Position numbers and translations under genes: made by a program
Assembly: GCF_030412785.1 (NCBI RefSeq)
Contig: NZ_CP125296.1
Coordinates: 1,302,001-1,366,000, forward strand
Origin: Paraburkholderia sabiae
GTDB taxonomy: Bacteria > Pseudomonadota > Gammaproteobacteria > Burkholderiales > Burkholderiaceae
Direction: 5' to 3'
DNA: 64,000 nt
In this document: positions 63,401 through 64,000 of the stretch, in pieces
How the letters are laid out: each line of letters starts with the position of its first letter
Numbering within the stretch: position 1 is the stretch's first letter
The notes under the pieces: generated by a model
The model's database searches: none
What the model saw: the letters and a program-made list of their open reading frames with translations, nothing else
What the model was told of the DNA's origin: nothing

Positions 63401-64000
63401 ATGCCGCTTGACTGGCGACTCATCAACAGCGAGACGCTCGCAGCAATCAACCTCGACGATCTCCTCCGGGATGTCGAGCGGTTTGTCTGTGATACCTACC
63501 GCGATGAAGTTTCGCGACTGGAACGCGATGACGTTCGCTGGACTGCGGAGCAGCGCGAGTGCTTGCGCTTCGTCGGCGCCGTCCTGACGATGGCGCTCCG
63601 CTCCGATCAGCCTACTGAGCCTTTTGGGCCAATGTTCGTGATGGATGGGCAGCGTAGCGCAATCCCCGCTGACTTCCCCAGGGAGGTGCTCCAGAACCTG
63701 CAGGGATGGGCAATGTCCCTGACTGACCCCGAGCTTCGCGCGCGATTTTTGGACGTGTTGTGGACTCAGGCGCGTTTGTTTCCAGCAGCCCGGGGGGCAG
63801 CGGAGGCGTATCTGGCGTCGGCGCTGAGGTTGGAGCATCCGAAAGAGTGGCCGCCCTGCCAACAGCGCCTGGAGCGAGCGCTGCGCCTGTCGGCAGGGCT
63901 CGGCAAAGGTGGCGCAGACCTACGGCTGCGGGTGTTAACTGAGATAGAGGCTATGTTGCAACGGCACCGTGGCACTGACCCCCTGTATCTGACGTATCGG
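63401..64000 (+). CDS. DUF4209-like protein N-terminus, cut by window end
   Basis: ATG at 63401 with GGAG seven bases upstream; 200 codons stay open to the window end. WRLINSETLAAINLDDLLRDV, RARFLDVLWTQARLFPAARGAAEAYLASAL and QQRLERALRLSAGLGKGG follow the helical N-terminal half (DUF7380-like) of DUF4209 proteins. Function unknown. The ORF extends beyond the sequence. Confidence 0.6.
   Translation, partial: MPLDWRLINSETLAAINLDDLLRDVERFVCDTYRDEVSRLERDDVRWTAEQRECLRFVGAVLTMALRSDQPTEPFGPMFVMDGQRSAIPADFPREVLQNLQGWAMSLTDPELRARFLDVLWTQARLFPAARGAAEAYLASALRLEHPKEWPPCQQRLERALRLSAGLGKGGADLRLRVLTEIEAMLQRHRGTDPLYLTYR

Noticed and set aside
1..64000. CRISPR array, tRNA or rRNA genes
   Set aside because: No direct repeats with regular spacers and no cloverleaf or rRNA sequence were seen by eye.

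Overview
The window looks like a chromosomal or large-replicon segment of a Burkholderia-type betaproteobacterium (Burkholderia, Paraburkholderia or Caballeronia). Its codon use is GC-rich, its two-partner secretion protein has an ESPR signal, it carries a KfrA/tyrosine-recombinase pair, and its ABC and IclR genes are of the kind common in that group. The genus is inferred from gene types only. I found no rRNA, tRNA or CRISPR array.

Layout. Positions 1-4100 are ordinary: a DUF2059 protein cut by the window edge, a hypothetical protein, a decayed helix-turn-helix gene, an NCS1 permease and an NTF2-like protein. Positions 4700-17700 hold a contact-dependent inhibition (CDI) locus in cdiB-cdiA-cdiI order with 4-bp overlaps. 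The CdiA tail carries a PoNe-like PD-(D/E)xK DNase after a VENN motif, and the immunity gene is of PoNi (DUF1910/DUF1911) type. From 17.8 to 25.5 kb lies a scrap yard of degraded and orphan modules: an HNH (WHH) toxin with a frameshifted SUKH immunity gene, and a decayed copy of the PoNe tail plus PoNi. An apparently intact NAD-salvage cassette (nadV, PRPP synthetase, divergent nrtR with two matching 21-bp operators) sits in the middle of it.

Positions 25.6-50.6 kb form a genomic island. It opens with a tyrosine recombinase and a divergent KfrA-like DNA-binding coiled-coil protein, followed by a very large KAP P-loop NTPase. Next is a four-gene operon (ATP-grasp ligase, EamA exporter, Asp/Glu racemase, SHMT-like enzyme) that looks like a small peptide or amino-acid natural product pathway. 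It ends with a vsr plus cytosine methyltransferase plus three large genes that match Druantia type II (druM-druF-druG-druE).

Positions 51-64 kb return to housekeeping and accessory genes: a VOC protein, an orphan response regulator, an IclR regulator divergent from an amino-acid/polyamine-type ABC transporter with an FAD amine oxidase, two genes that may have the uracil-DNA-glycosylase fold, a zinc-ribbon membrane protein, DUF6434 and DUF2262 proteins, and a DUF4209-like gene cut by the window end.

The most novel-looking items are the ATP-grasp/EamA/racemase/SHMT operon, whose SHMT has lost the conserved active-site tyrosine pair; a 47-bp element found twice, differing only by transitions and followed each time by a hairpin; and the pile-up of broken CDI toxin-immunity modules around an NAD-salvage cassette.
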